Source of the DNA: Vitis vinifera
Taxonomy: Eukaryota; Streptophyta; Magnoliopsida; Vitales; Vitaceae
Direction: 5' to 3'
NCBI RefSeq assembly: GCF_030704535.1
Contig: NC_081823.1
Coordinates: forward strand, 10,528,501 to 10,592,500
DNA: 64,000 bases
The notes under the pieces are model-generated. The model ran no database searches, was not told the DNA's origin, and saw only the letters and a program-made list of their open reading frames with translations. Position numbers and translations under genes: made by a program. This document shows positions 37,801-49,226 of the stretch, piece after piece (position 1 is the stretch's first letter; every line of letters begins with the position of its first letter).

Positions 37801-39170
37801 TAATGATAGGAAGTTAAGTTTTCAAACTGCAAGATGCTAGTCAAGATCTCTTTCATATATAGGCATGGCATGGAGTATCTCACCATTTATCTCATATATA
37901 CCTTTAAAATACCCCCAAGGACAAAGGGTGGGATCCTAAAAGTTTGTTCACAAAAGACACCCATGAGAACAAGAAGATGCTGACCACCAAGGTGCATTGG
38001 GGTTAAGTCTTTTATTGAAAAATTTATTCCTTCTCCTCTTCATATACTACTGGGGATGTTAACATCATCAGAAAGACTAGTATTAGAACCTGTTATTTCA
38101 TGGGACCCTGTTAATCTTGGTGGATGCAAATGGGGTTAGTAGACTTTGAAGATATCTTTTAAAAAGAGGGGCTCCATTGCGATATGGACAGATAGGTTGA
38201 ATAGGAAGAAAAGGTAGGGGAAGTGTTGCGGTGTAAGCAAAACTGGGAGGGAGTTGGGAAATGGTAGTTGACGACCCCCAGAGTGTGGGGGGCCCTTAGA
38301 GCAAGGCCCGCACCCCACCTTACTTTTTGTGGAGTGAGGGGTGGGGTGGTGGAGGACGTAGCACTGCCCCCGTCACTTTTGACTTCCTACGTACCCTGCA
38401 TTCACCATTTCTTGGAATTTATATACGACCATGTCACCAAGAGTTGCCCACTTTACCCTTAGGTTAGAGTTCTAGGATTTTGGAGCTTGAGCTTGTAGTT
38501 AGCAGTTATCCGTTATGTTCAAGAGGTCTAGGAGTTGCAGTGGTTGGCGGTTTACCGTTAAATATAGGAGTTTAGGAGTGTAGACGTAGGTTTAGGGGTT
38601 TGTGTAGTTATGGAATTGTTAGGAAGTTTTGTTATTGAGACGTAGAAATGGAAATGGGGAAGATGGTTCTTAGATATATTAAAGAAAATTAACTCCTCTA
38701 AACCAATTATAAAGGTTATTTTGGTTCTCAAAAATAAAATAAAGATGAAAAATAGAAGGAAAAATGAAAAAAAAAAGTTGAAAAAGAAATATAAAATTAA
38801 TAAATTATTTTTATACATAACTTTAATTCAAGTATTTTATTTTTATTTTTATATATAAAGATTAAATAATTTAAAAATATATGAATTAATTAATTATAAT
38901 TATATTTAATTTTTTTTATTTTTATAATAAAATAAAATATATATAAGAAAATAAGGGGCTTGACTTGCTAATTGTTCGGTCAAACGATTTTTGGTTTTAA
39001 GAAAATGAAAACATGTTTAGCAAATATAAATTATTTTTTTATTCTTAATAATAAAAAATGATTTTTTTACATGTTTTAATTATTTACGGTTATTTTCCTA
39101 TAATTTCTAATGACTATCTTAAAAAATAATAGGGTACATATGAATTTATTTTAAAAGATATTCGAGATTA
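34857..39170. other. Intergenic DNA downstream of the C2H2 gene
   Basis: The start of this stretch is the 3' UTR of the zinc-finger gene. A frame at 34964-35365 (+) is open for 133 codons but has no recognisable domain and lies in the likely UTR. No other gene is recognised. A small GC-rich hairpin with arms CACCCCACC and GGTGGGGTG lies near 38310-38350. From about 38.6 kb the sequence becomes strongly AT-rich. Confidence 0.45.
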
Positions 39171-39915
39171 TTAGAGCCATTTGGAAATAATTTTAAGAAA
39201 CGCCTTTAACATTTTAAGTGTTAAAAATATTAGAAAATATTTTTTAGAATCACTGTCAAATGATAAGTATTTCTATCATTTTTAACACTTGAAAAATAAA
39301 AATTTTCAAGTGTTAAAAAAATTAAAAATATTTTCTAAAATTATTGTCAAATGCACTTAAGAGTGCGTTTAAGAGTAATTTTAAAAAACGTTTTCACAAT
39401 TCCTAATACTTAAATGATAAAAAATTTCAAGTGTTAGAAAGATTAAAAAAGTTTTCTAAAATCATCATTAAACGGATTCTTAGAACGTGTTTGATAGTGA
39501 TTTTAGAAAATGCTCATACCATTTCTAATACTTGAAAATTTTTATTTTTTAAGTATTAAAAATATTATAAATACTTCTTAAAATTACTACTAAACAGAAC
39601 GTATTTAGTAATGATTTTATGAATTATTTTTAACTTTTTTAATACTTAAAAAAAAAAAAATTAAGTGCTAAAAAAAATAGAAATGCTTTATAGAATTAAT
39701 GTCAAACACACTTTTAAATTGTTTGGTAGTGATTTCAAGAAGTGTTTTTAACTTATAAAGTGTTTTTAGAAAAACATCAAGGTTGAAAAAAATTAAATAA
39801 TCACTTATAATATTAAAAAATGACTTAATAATATCTATATATATATATATATATAAAAGAAACACTTAATTAATAAATCATTCTCTTAAAAACACTTTAT
39901 GACAACACTGACATA
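39171..39915. repeat. Tandem cluster of short foldback MITEs, ~118-bp period
   Basis: Five to six consecutive units, each opening with a variant of GTGTTTGATAGTGATTTTAG and closing with the inverted form (TAAAATTACTACTAAACA, or TTATTGTCAAATGCAC). Unit boundaries fall near 39175, 39270, 39360, 39484, 39597 and 39719. Each unit is itself a near-palindrome, with inner arms of the type AATACTT/AAGTGTT. The last unit is longer and includes a TA run at 39837-39856. Same family as the MITE at 26737-26985. Confidence 0.7.
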
Positions 39916-40699
39916 CCCAATATTTTGATAAAAGATTTGAAAACGTTTCTAAAATGACTCTTAACTCAATATAATATATTTGTATTTTTAAATCGGAAGA
40001 TGTGTAGCTCTCGCCTGAGCTCGGAAGTTGGGTGCGGCTGGGTCCACCTTTCTCATATTGTATTTGATACGCTGAACAGAGATTCCAAAATAGGCGCCCC
40101 ACCAGTGAAAGGGTGGAAGGTAGATTGAGGGTGCAGGAAGATTCAAATCAAATCATTGGCCCAACAACTGGACCACAGCCCACCCTCTTAAATTTATACC
40201 ACTTTGGAGGCTGCAAATGATCATACCCTCCCCTCCCCATGAAACTGATTTCTACTAATAATAAATAAACCTCAGTATGACCAAGCCAAGACAGCCATAA
40301 CCCTGCAACCACCTGCCAAATTTTGCTGCCTTCACTTTTTTCATTCATCACCATTCGTTATTAATTGCACAACCTTCTAATCTTACCACTCGAAAGGGGA
40401 AACAATTGTTGAAAGAAAAATTTGTGGGAGAAACAGATGAGGCCAATTTTAGCAAATAAATCAAACTGCTTGACAGTGCCCCTTCCCCAAACTATTGAGG
40501 GAAGAAGTAGTAACCACTCAACCAGGACAAAATAAGTTCTCTATTAACACTATGAAAATACTAGAAAATGAAAATTAACACAGATATTTCTCTGAGATAT
40601 GTTAAGAATACACAAGAAAAAGGACCTAAAGTTCCCAGATTTTTGTTAAAAATACAGCCAAAAAAAAAGAAGGGTGGGGGGACCCTCAAGTTCCCAGAC
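39916..40699. other. Spacer and 3' UTR of the WIP gene
   Basis: The part next to 40699 should be the 3' UTR of the minus-strand WIP gene. No other gene is visible; short frames here have no recognisable features. Confidence 0.45.
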
Positions 40700-43600
40700 T
40701 TATGTGGGTACAACCACTGAAGAATGGGGAGGTAACTGAAACACAAACAATCCAAAAGCCAACAGCAATAATAACTGTATAAGAAAACACAAAGTAACCT
40801 TACACAGCCTTTTCTCCATCTTCATAACCTCTTCTGAGCCCAAAATATCACCACAATATGTCTCCAACTTCTCAGCTTGTTTCTTTAGCATTGCAGCCTT
40901 GCCTTCTGCTTCTCCAAGCTTGTTCAGCATCTGTGCTTGCTCCCCAGCCAGCGCTTTTTGTTCTTCATAAATCATGATTTGGTCCCCGGCTCTCAACTTC
41001 TGGATTGTCCTGGTTAGTGTCAGATACTCGACCTCAGCTTCAATCTTTTGTTTAAAGAGGTCCTCGAGCTCGGTCTCCATCTCTCTACACTGTTTCTGCT
41101 GCAACTCTATGGCACTTCCCGATTCTTCAAGTTCAACAATCCTGTATTCCTTGACCTTGAGCATAGCCGTCGCTTCCTCCAATTTGCTCTCCAGAGAACT
41201 TATATTTTGTTTTAAACTATGCATCTGGGTTTCCATGAAACATGAATCACTTTGTCTAGTCTCTTCGGAACTCAACTGACATGATGAACTCGCTTCATGG
41301 ATTTCTGGACCCATGGAAGCAAAATCTGCAGAACTGCTATCCTTAATTGAACTGTTACATACTGAAATAGGTTCCTTGGCAATCTCTCCAAATTTCTGAA
41401 CTTCTGCAAGAGTTATGCATAGTCTGTTAACTATATATCTTAATGAACAACCATATATAATTAGAAACGACACACTCATAGCCCCACATTTTACTAATTC
41501 ACATCACAAAAGTGCAGATGAGGAATATCACATGAAAAGGAATATGTAAGTTGAAATTCACCAAAGAATGGACAACTATCTTCAGGTGACTGACTACAAA
41601 CAATCAACTCCAAATTAATTAGTGAGCAACAATTTGAAAGTGAACACCTAATGTCCTCCTTTTTCCCAGCCCTATTAAATCAAGTAAAAAATGTTGTAAG
41701 TCAATAGTGATCTCACCCCTGTGAGGCAACCACATGCCACCAAACTTCCCCTCATCAATATGAACAAAAGATGACAGAAGCAGAATATATGAGAAAATTA
41801 TTAACTCCAGTATTAATGAGGAGATGATGATATTTAGTAAGACTACTAAAATCTAAATAATATATGAAAAAAATCACATAAAAGAAAATAAGCACTTGTC
41901 ACAAGCTCTAGAAACAAGTTTTGCTAGCCCAAATTAGTTGATAGCATACTAAGGTAATGTTCACCACCTTTAAAATAGAGATTACACATAAAACATCAAA
42001 CCACAGGAGTGAAACTAGCATATGATAAAAGCAAACAAGGAACTTAACCACAAGCTCTTCAAACAATTTTGGCCACAGAGAGTATTCTTTTCGTAAAGCA
42101 TTGCAGAATAAAGATTTTATTTCTATTTTCCTTTCTCAATTTTCATAAAAGAAATTCTATGGAAAGCTGATGCGCAAGCTGTTAACAAAAAGAGGATGAA
42201 ATAGTGAAGGCCTAAAAATTAGGCAGAGAGAGAGAGCATTCTTTTCATCAACATTACAAATCTTCATTTTATTTCTAAAGTATTCTTTCTATAAATATAA
42301 CAGAATCACCATTTCACTGCTATTTTCCATCTTCCCTTTTCATACAAGTTCTATCAAAAGAGGACGTACAAGATGTAAACCAGACTAATAAAGCCAAAGC
42401 CCAAAAATCAGACAAAGAGCCAGTAATTCATGAACTAAAATGTCAAAAGTGATATAAGCAAAATCCTTCAAACAAGACATTAAACAAGGGGTCTCTTTAC
42501 ATCATATATCCAAACATAATCCTAACCAGGAACAACATAGTTAATTCCTTACTGAAAATCCAACTTAAGCTTCATGATGCCTTTCCATAAAGCACCATCA
42601 TGATAACCAGGGAACAGATACATAAGCCAACAAAATGCCATGGACAGAACAACTATAGCTATGATGACATCCCATTGATGGTTTTCCCTATCTGCATCAG
42701 ATATCTGCAGCTTTTACACCTAAGATGATATGTTGCAAGCCCACCACTAGAAGGATCACACAAGTGATTGATATCGACATTAAAAGAACAAACCGGGCAA
42801 CCCCTTGAAAGTGCTTACCCCAAATTGGAGAGAGGAGAAACCCATCCAATCTAGAAAGAACAAAACCCATCTGATCTTTGACTAGGTTAAGGAAGCTCAA
42901 GAAAATCTAAAGTCCATCAATTCATAATACTACCACAAATCCTATGAACTTTCTCATGGTTGAGGCAGTTCAGTTCATCCGTATTTTCCTCCCCATAAGA
43001 GAGCCCATCATGTTGATGGATCCTTTCTTCACCATTTTCTAGTTTAGAGAAAATCTTTCATTTCAATTGAAACCAATGGGATCCAGAGTTAAAGCAGAAT
43101 AACAGCCTAGACCCCTAAAAGCCAAAGTACCAGACAAAATTCACTCACCCCTTAAATTCCCACGACAAATCATAACCAAGACTTTGATCACTTGGGTAGT
43201 ACAGGCCCAATAATCACAAATCATTTCAAATTTTGCACATTTAGCATGAATAGAAAATTCTTCTAGAAATCATCACCACTTAAAAAAATGTTAGAAGGGA
43301 AAAAACCACTGAAAGGAGCTCCTAATTGGAAATTGGAAGGACAATCCATATAGATTTGTCTACATCTTAGCACTCTGTCCTCCACCTCCACCTTGTTTCC
43401 AGAACACCTCTTTATCCACCTTTGCTGTTTCACAATCGGTTTGATGTGTGGAACTCAGAGGAGGAGAACTAGCCCATAGCCTTTATAGAATGATGTAAAT
43501 CTTCATAACTAAATAATCAAGTCTTTCTGCATGTACAGGAACAATATTTGAAATGAAAAGAAAAGAGGGTGACCATGCTAATTGAATAGGTGAGTTAGTC

Positions 43601-44994
43601 TGTATAAATTCAGTCCTATATTTTGCCGTACTTTTGTAGTTTTCAATACTCCTTTGTCATGATAATTACAGTGAAAATAAGGAATTCTGTTCATTTGATT
43701 TCACAAAATGTCCATATAGAAACTCACAAATACATTAGAGGCATGCTATAATTGCAAAGAAAGGAATTAATGTTATGATTATGAATTAATAATAAATATA
43801 GAAACATCCTAAGGGTGGTTATCAAGGTTGGCAGTGGAGGGCATACACACCTCTTTCTAGTGCTTCTTGAACAGACTGGAGTGCAAGGATGGAGTCGACC
43901 AATGGGTCTTGATCTATCAAGGGCTGATCAGTTTCACCTTTTTCTTCTTTAACCTCCCAAGGCAAGTCAGCAGCTAAATCATCTAGTGAAAGATCTTCAA
44001 CTTCCCCCACAGTTTCTTTGCTGTAGCCAGTTTGAAGTTCCTCACCAAACTGTTTTTCACCTGCCTGAGCTTCATCACTATTTTCCCCATCATAATTTGT
44101 CAATGTTCCACTTTGTTTTCCATTACTATTGGCAGAAAAATTTCCCTGCATAAAGACAAAGTTTGAGCTTCTTGAGTCAGACTCCATGCTGGAATGAGAG
44201 TTTTCCTTCTCAATTTTGACCCTCTCTCCTCTAGGCTTCTTGCTGGTTTCAGTGCGAGGCTTTCCCTGTTGAACCCGCTGAATTGAATTACCTGAGCTTT
44301 TCCCACTCAGATTCTTCATCCTATTCTTATCCCGTGCATGCCCCAGTACTGCATTCATATCATGCCTTGCCTTTGGAGCGCTGGCTGCAGTGGAAGACTT
44401 GCTACTTCGATCCTCACTGTTCTCAGAGTCTGTACCAGCAGTAAAAGTGGACCCAACTGCAAACCTCGAATCCGAACTAGAGGCATGAGCAGCTAAATGA
44501 TCATTGACACCTGAATTTTTTACCAAGATATTTGCGGATCCAACAGATCCCTCACTATTTTGCTTAATCTCGGATAGATATGGAGGTTTGGCTGGATTTA
44601 ATGAACCCGACAAACCCCGTTTCAACATTTTACTGGAATCCACACTCACACTTGAATCCTTAACAAAGTCTCTTCTAATCCGCCTCCACTTCTTCAACCC
44701 ATACCCTTTTGTGGTTGGATTGGAGCCTCCGAAAAGCCCAGGAGATTTGGTTGGGACCGTTGATGGCGAATCTAGAGGCTCAACAATCTGCTGATCATCC
44801 TTCCCTTTTGCATCAGGTGCCAAGACATTAGCATCCACAAATTCCCCACCAGAGCTCACCTTCTCAATTGCACAAGACCCATTATTATTGATCTTAGTGT
44901 CCTCAACAAGTGAAATTCTATCAGGGTTTAGCTCATTATCCTCGATGGATTCGGATTCTTCATGTCCAAGACATTCCCTTCCTAAATCCATCAC
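40700..44994 (-). CDS. WPP domain-interacting protein (WIP), KASH-type nuclear envelope protein
   Basis: Two exons on the minus strand, 44994-43851 and 41403-40700, with a 2.4-kb GT/AG intron splitting a Glu codon, give 615 residues. The N-terminal half is Ser/Glu-rich and disordered, with a conserved basic motif GLKKWRRIRRDF (residues 99-110), a likely nuclear import signal. Residues ~440-575 form heptad-rich coiled coil. The C terminus (583-615) is a KASH tail: a ~20-residue hydrophobic segment, then a short lumenal peptide ending V-V-P-T. In Arabidopsis, WIPs sit in the outer nuclear envelope, bind SUN proteins through the terminal PT-containing peptide, and anchor RanGAP by its WPP domain together with WIT proteins; they affect nuclear shape and movement. 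Every hallmark is present, so I expect a functional protein. Which WIP paralogue (1, 2 or 3) it matches cannot be told by eye. Confidence 0.93.
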
Positions 44995-45310
44995 TCAATT
45001 CTAGGTAAACCCTCAATTAAAAATCTTCCCTGGAATACCCTCACCGCATATTTCAGATCAAGATCAACTAATCATAATCATTCCAGCTCATGACTACATG
45101 AAATCGAGATAGCAACCATCTGAGACAATCAAAACACAGAATTGTTGTTGAATTGAATACAGATACAAGCAAGATCCAACAAAAGTAACAAACCTCAATT
45201 GCAAAAACAAAAAATAAATAAAAAATAAAAAATAAATAAAAAATTAGAGGAATTAAAACCCAAAATTGAAATGGAAAAACTGACCTTTTCCTCCATAAAT
45301 GAAGCAAGCT
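44995..45310 (-). promoter_or_regulatory. Probable 5' leader of the WIP gene, perhaps with an intron
   Basis: Upstream of the WIP ATG (reading the minus strand) lies a T-rich region. A possible donor, GAAAAG|GTCAGT at 45285/45284, and a possible acceptor TGTCTCAG near 45120 could define a 5' UTR intron. The putative first exon has an ATG (ATGGAGGAAAAG) just before the donor. This is inferred from splice-site patterns only. Confidence 0.35.
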
Positions 45311-46337
45311 GGGGACATGAGAAGAGCTATGAAGAACACGGAAACCCTAAACTCGGATTGGATTTGGAAATTTATAGCCATCAAAATTTAATTCTATTTT
45401 CTTTTACAAATATTAAAATAAATAAATAAAAGAAAGAAAAGAGAAAAGGAGTGTTAGAACGTGGGAGGGTGCAGATGGGGCCACATGCCCACACGTATAC
45501 AGGTGGCTTCTGCTGCCCATCTGGCTGACACCCCACTCCAAGAATCATTCCCCTTTTACCTTTCTACCCCTGCGCACAGCTCACTTCATGACGTAAATGC
45601 CCTCACCCCCCATTTTTTTAATTTCCTTTTTTTGTTTTTTTATTAATTTTTTTAAAGATTTAAATTCTTACCCTAAAATAAGGATAAAAATAATATAAAT
45701 TCACATAATTTCCATGATTAGACGTTATGAAAATATCATAAATATTAGATGAAAATTGGAGAAATTTTTTTAATAAAATGAAAATATTGAAAAAAAATTA
45801 TAAAATAAGTAGTAATATATATATTGAGAAAACAAATATATGTAAATAAATTTTGTAATGTTGTGTAATAATATAAAAAATATTTTAAAAAAAATATTTT
45901 TTTTTAAATTACAAGCATTTTTTTTGTCTTTTTTATTTAATAGCTTTTAAAAATATTTGTAATTATGTTCACAAGTTTAAACTCGAAATTAAAACATAAA
46001 TGAGAACTTTATCAGGATATTATTACAATAATTTTTATATGTGCAATATGTACTTTAATGAAATTTAAATATGATTAAAAAATTAAAATTTATTTATTAT
46101 TTTGATTGAATTTTTTGGTTTTCCAAAGGATATGAGATTAAGGCTAATCCAATCCTAGTTATAAATCCAAAGGAGTAGAATTGGGTGTTAAATTTCGATA
46201 AATGTAAAAACAATAAAATTAAATAGTGCGGGATACAAATATAGTTTTTATGGTAGTTTGATGACCATCTATGTCTATTACTTCTAACATCTTTTAGACT
46301 TTTTCACTAATCTTAGTACTTTCTTAATTATAGGTTT

Positions 46338-46525
46338 TTAGGGCCGATTTAAAAACAACCCTCGAAAAACAAGTAAAAATAACAGAAAACGTTAAAAGAT
46401 ATTTTTTAAAACCACTCATTTTTTTTCTTAAGAATAAAAAAATAGAAAATAATTTTTTATTTTCTAACATATTTTCTATGTTTTTGTTCTAAAGAACAAA
46501 AAAAATTGTTATCAAATAAGCACTT
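46338..46525. mobile_element. MITE remnant (GTTCTAAAGAACA family)
   Basis: An AT-rich stretch whose right part (TTCTAAAGAACAAAAAAAAT, then TGTTATCAAATAAGC) matches the right end of the element at 48915-49226 in order and spacing. The left end is poorly preserved, so borders are approximate. Confidence 0.4.
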
Positions 46526-47910
46526 AATATTGTTGAATTCAATATTATAATTGAACTTTATAAGGTTGAGAGTATTCTCCCATACTCAAAACACTCTTTT
46601 TCACTTCAAGAAATTCTCTCTCAACCATTTAATGCATAGCTTTGAGTGGAATGCAAGACACGATACAATTAAGGTCGATGGGCACCATATGGATTTTGCA
46701 TTTGAAGCAAATGCACTCAAAGAACAAAATAAAAGCACTTTTCTCAAAAGAGATGAGTGATTTTCAACAACCGTAAACATCTCAAGAACTCTCGAAAACT
46801 CTAAGTAGGAGTTTGAAGCTAAAATTGGTATGTCATATTCAAGTTATAGTTCAATCAATTGATTTGATAATTGACTACTCCACTACCACTACACGTTGGA
46901 GAATTGTGCAATTGATAGTGCTACTCTTTCATACTACCCAACATGTTCCACTTCCCCTATTGAACTCATGAATTGTGCAATTGATCCACCTAATCCTTTG
47001 TTCTCAGAATTATGATTTTGTCCTCTTTTATGCCACAAAGAGTAAGGGTGGCTAGCACAAACTTTTATTTAATTTTTCAAAATCATTTAATTTTTCTATT
47101 GTCTGCATAAGTTTTTTTATAAGAACAGGTTTTTTCGAAAGAGAAGAAAGAAGTTGTTAGAATGTCTCTCAATGATCCAAGAAATGATCATAATTGGATG
47201 TTCTGTTTCATAAAAATTGGGCGTCCACTTGTAGGTACCTTCTCTAACGGGATAGACAACCCCTTATGTGGGGCGAGTTTTCATTGGAGGAAATCCGGGA
47301 TATAGTCATCGGTACTAGTTCAAAGAGAAGAAATTAGTTTTCATTAATCTTATGATGATCATCTTCACCCAATTGTTAAGACTTGGAAACATTGTTAGAA
47401 GGGAATTTGACGAGGATTTTCTTTTCCAAATTTTGAATTTGATGCTCGAAGATAATAATTTTTCAACTTTATATCATGCTCAAAGAACTTAGCATCATGT
47501 AGAACAATTTAAAATTGTTATTCCTTCGCCTATTGCAATTTTTTATGTTCTTAGTTGTTTTGCTTTGCACCTTGTATTTTAGATATTCCTTTACTACATT
47601 TGAAGTGTGGAAATATTTTAGTATTCTATTTGAAGTGTTCACACTATTGTATGAGTTATTACTCACTTCATTTTGCTATGGAGATCTTATTCACACTAAT
47701 ATAGTGTTCAACAAATTTAATCATTGTTTACCATTAATGCACTCAATTAATTTAAATAGATTGTTTTGATCAACTGAGCTTGGATCAGATCATTGCAATT
47801 TCTAATTAATTAGTGAGTGTCTTTTATTTATTTATTTATTTATTTTTATTTTTAGAAATTTATACAAGCATGCATTGAGAATTATAGAAAAAATAAATAA
47901 TAAATATTCT

Positions 47911-48689
47911 AAAATTAAGAAAATAAATATTATTTCCTAAATTAAGAGAATCAAATATTATTAATATTTAATTGCTTTAAATTTACGAAAAAATTGATTA
48001 AAATGGATCCTTAATATTATCGGTATGTCCTCCCATTATGTGTCCTGTCATTCTATGTCCTATAGTTATGTGTTCTATTTATACCTATATAAGTTTTTAG
48101 ATTCCATCAATTTTAATATGTTTGATTTTAGTGAATTGTTATTGATATAAATGAGCCAAAAATAAAGGGGATTAGGACAAGATTTTGGTTACTATTGAGA
48201 TGGAGGTGTTAAAAATAAAGCAGTTGATTCCTTTTATTTAGGTTACCACCTGTTATTATTAATTTGAGTTGCCTTTGATGGAGTTGTGTGCTAAAATTAA
48301 GAAAATAAATATTATTTCCTAAATTAAGAGAATCAAATATTATTAATATTTTATTGCTTTAAATTTACGAAAAAATTGATTAAAATGGATCCTTAATATT
48401 ATCGGTATGTCCTCCTATTATGTGTCTTGTCATTCTATGTCAGTCTTGTGATTCTATGTCTTATAGTTATGTGTTCTTTATGCCTATATAAGTTTTTAGA
48501 TTTCATCAATTTTAATATGTTTGATTTTAGTAAATTGTTATTGATATAAATGAGCCAAAAATAAAGGGGATTAGGACAAGATTTTGGTTACCATTGAGAT
48601 GGAGGTGTTAAAAATAAAGCAGTTGATTCCTTTTATTTAGGTTACCACCTGTTATAATTAATTTGAGTTGCCTTTGATGGAGTTGTGTA
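47911..48689 (+). repeat. 382-bp direct tandem duplication
   Basis: Copies at 47911-48290 and 48293-48689 both begin AAAATTAAGAAAATAAATAT and end GATGGAGTTGTGT. They are nearly identical except for a ~15-bp expansion in copy 2 near 48440 (an extra TCTATGTC-type unit) and a few substitutions. There is no coding frame; the high identity suggests a fairly recent event. Confidence 0.9.
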
Positions 48690-48914
48690 TGTGACCCTTA
48701 ACTTTTTGGTGCACTACTAAGTTATTAGGGGATTTATATTTTTTTTTTTGAAAAGGACAACTTCAATTGTCAAATGATTCTTTTGGATGCATTATTCTTT
48801 TCTTTATTTTTTATTTTTTATTTTTATTTTTTCCACCCATTCTTACTAAAATAACTTATTTAACTTTTTCTAGTAACGATTCGATTGACAAGGAAGAGAC
48901 TTTAATTACTAAGG

Positions 48915-49226
48915 ACATATTTTATAATTGTTTTTTAAAATAATTTTCTATTCTTCAGAACAAATTATCAATAAAACACGTTTGATAATCAAAAACTATT
49001 TTTTTATTTGATAAAAGATATTTTCAAGTAACATCTTTTAATTATTTTCACTTGTTTATCTAAGGGCTGTTTTAAAAAATAATCATACAATATGTAGAAT
49101 GATTTATAAACAGGTTAAACATATTTTATGTTTCTAAATAGACTTTTGTTTTATAAAGCATTAAAAAATAGTTTTCAAAAATTGTTCTTCAGAATCGTTT
49201 TTAAAAACAGTTATCAAACAAGCTTA
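48915..49226. mobile_element. MITE, ~310 bp
   Basis: Imperfect inverted ends: the left arm TTATAATTGTTTTTTAAAAT leads to TTCTTCAGAACAA, and the reverse complement of the right arm reads TTTGATAACTGTTTTTAAAA and leads to TTCTGAAGAACAA. The interior is AT-rich and noncoding. No clear target duplication was identified. Confidence 0.55.

Noticed and set aside
38310..38350. GC-rich hairpin CACCCCACC...GGTGGGGTG
   Set aside because: Too short for a microRNA precursor and followed by no terminator-like or RNA-gene feature.
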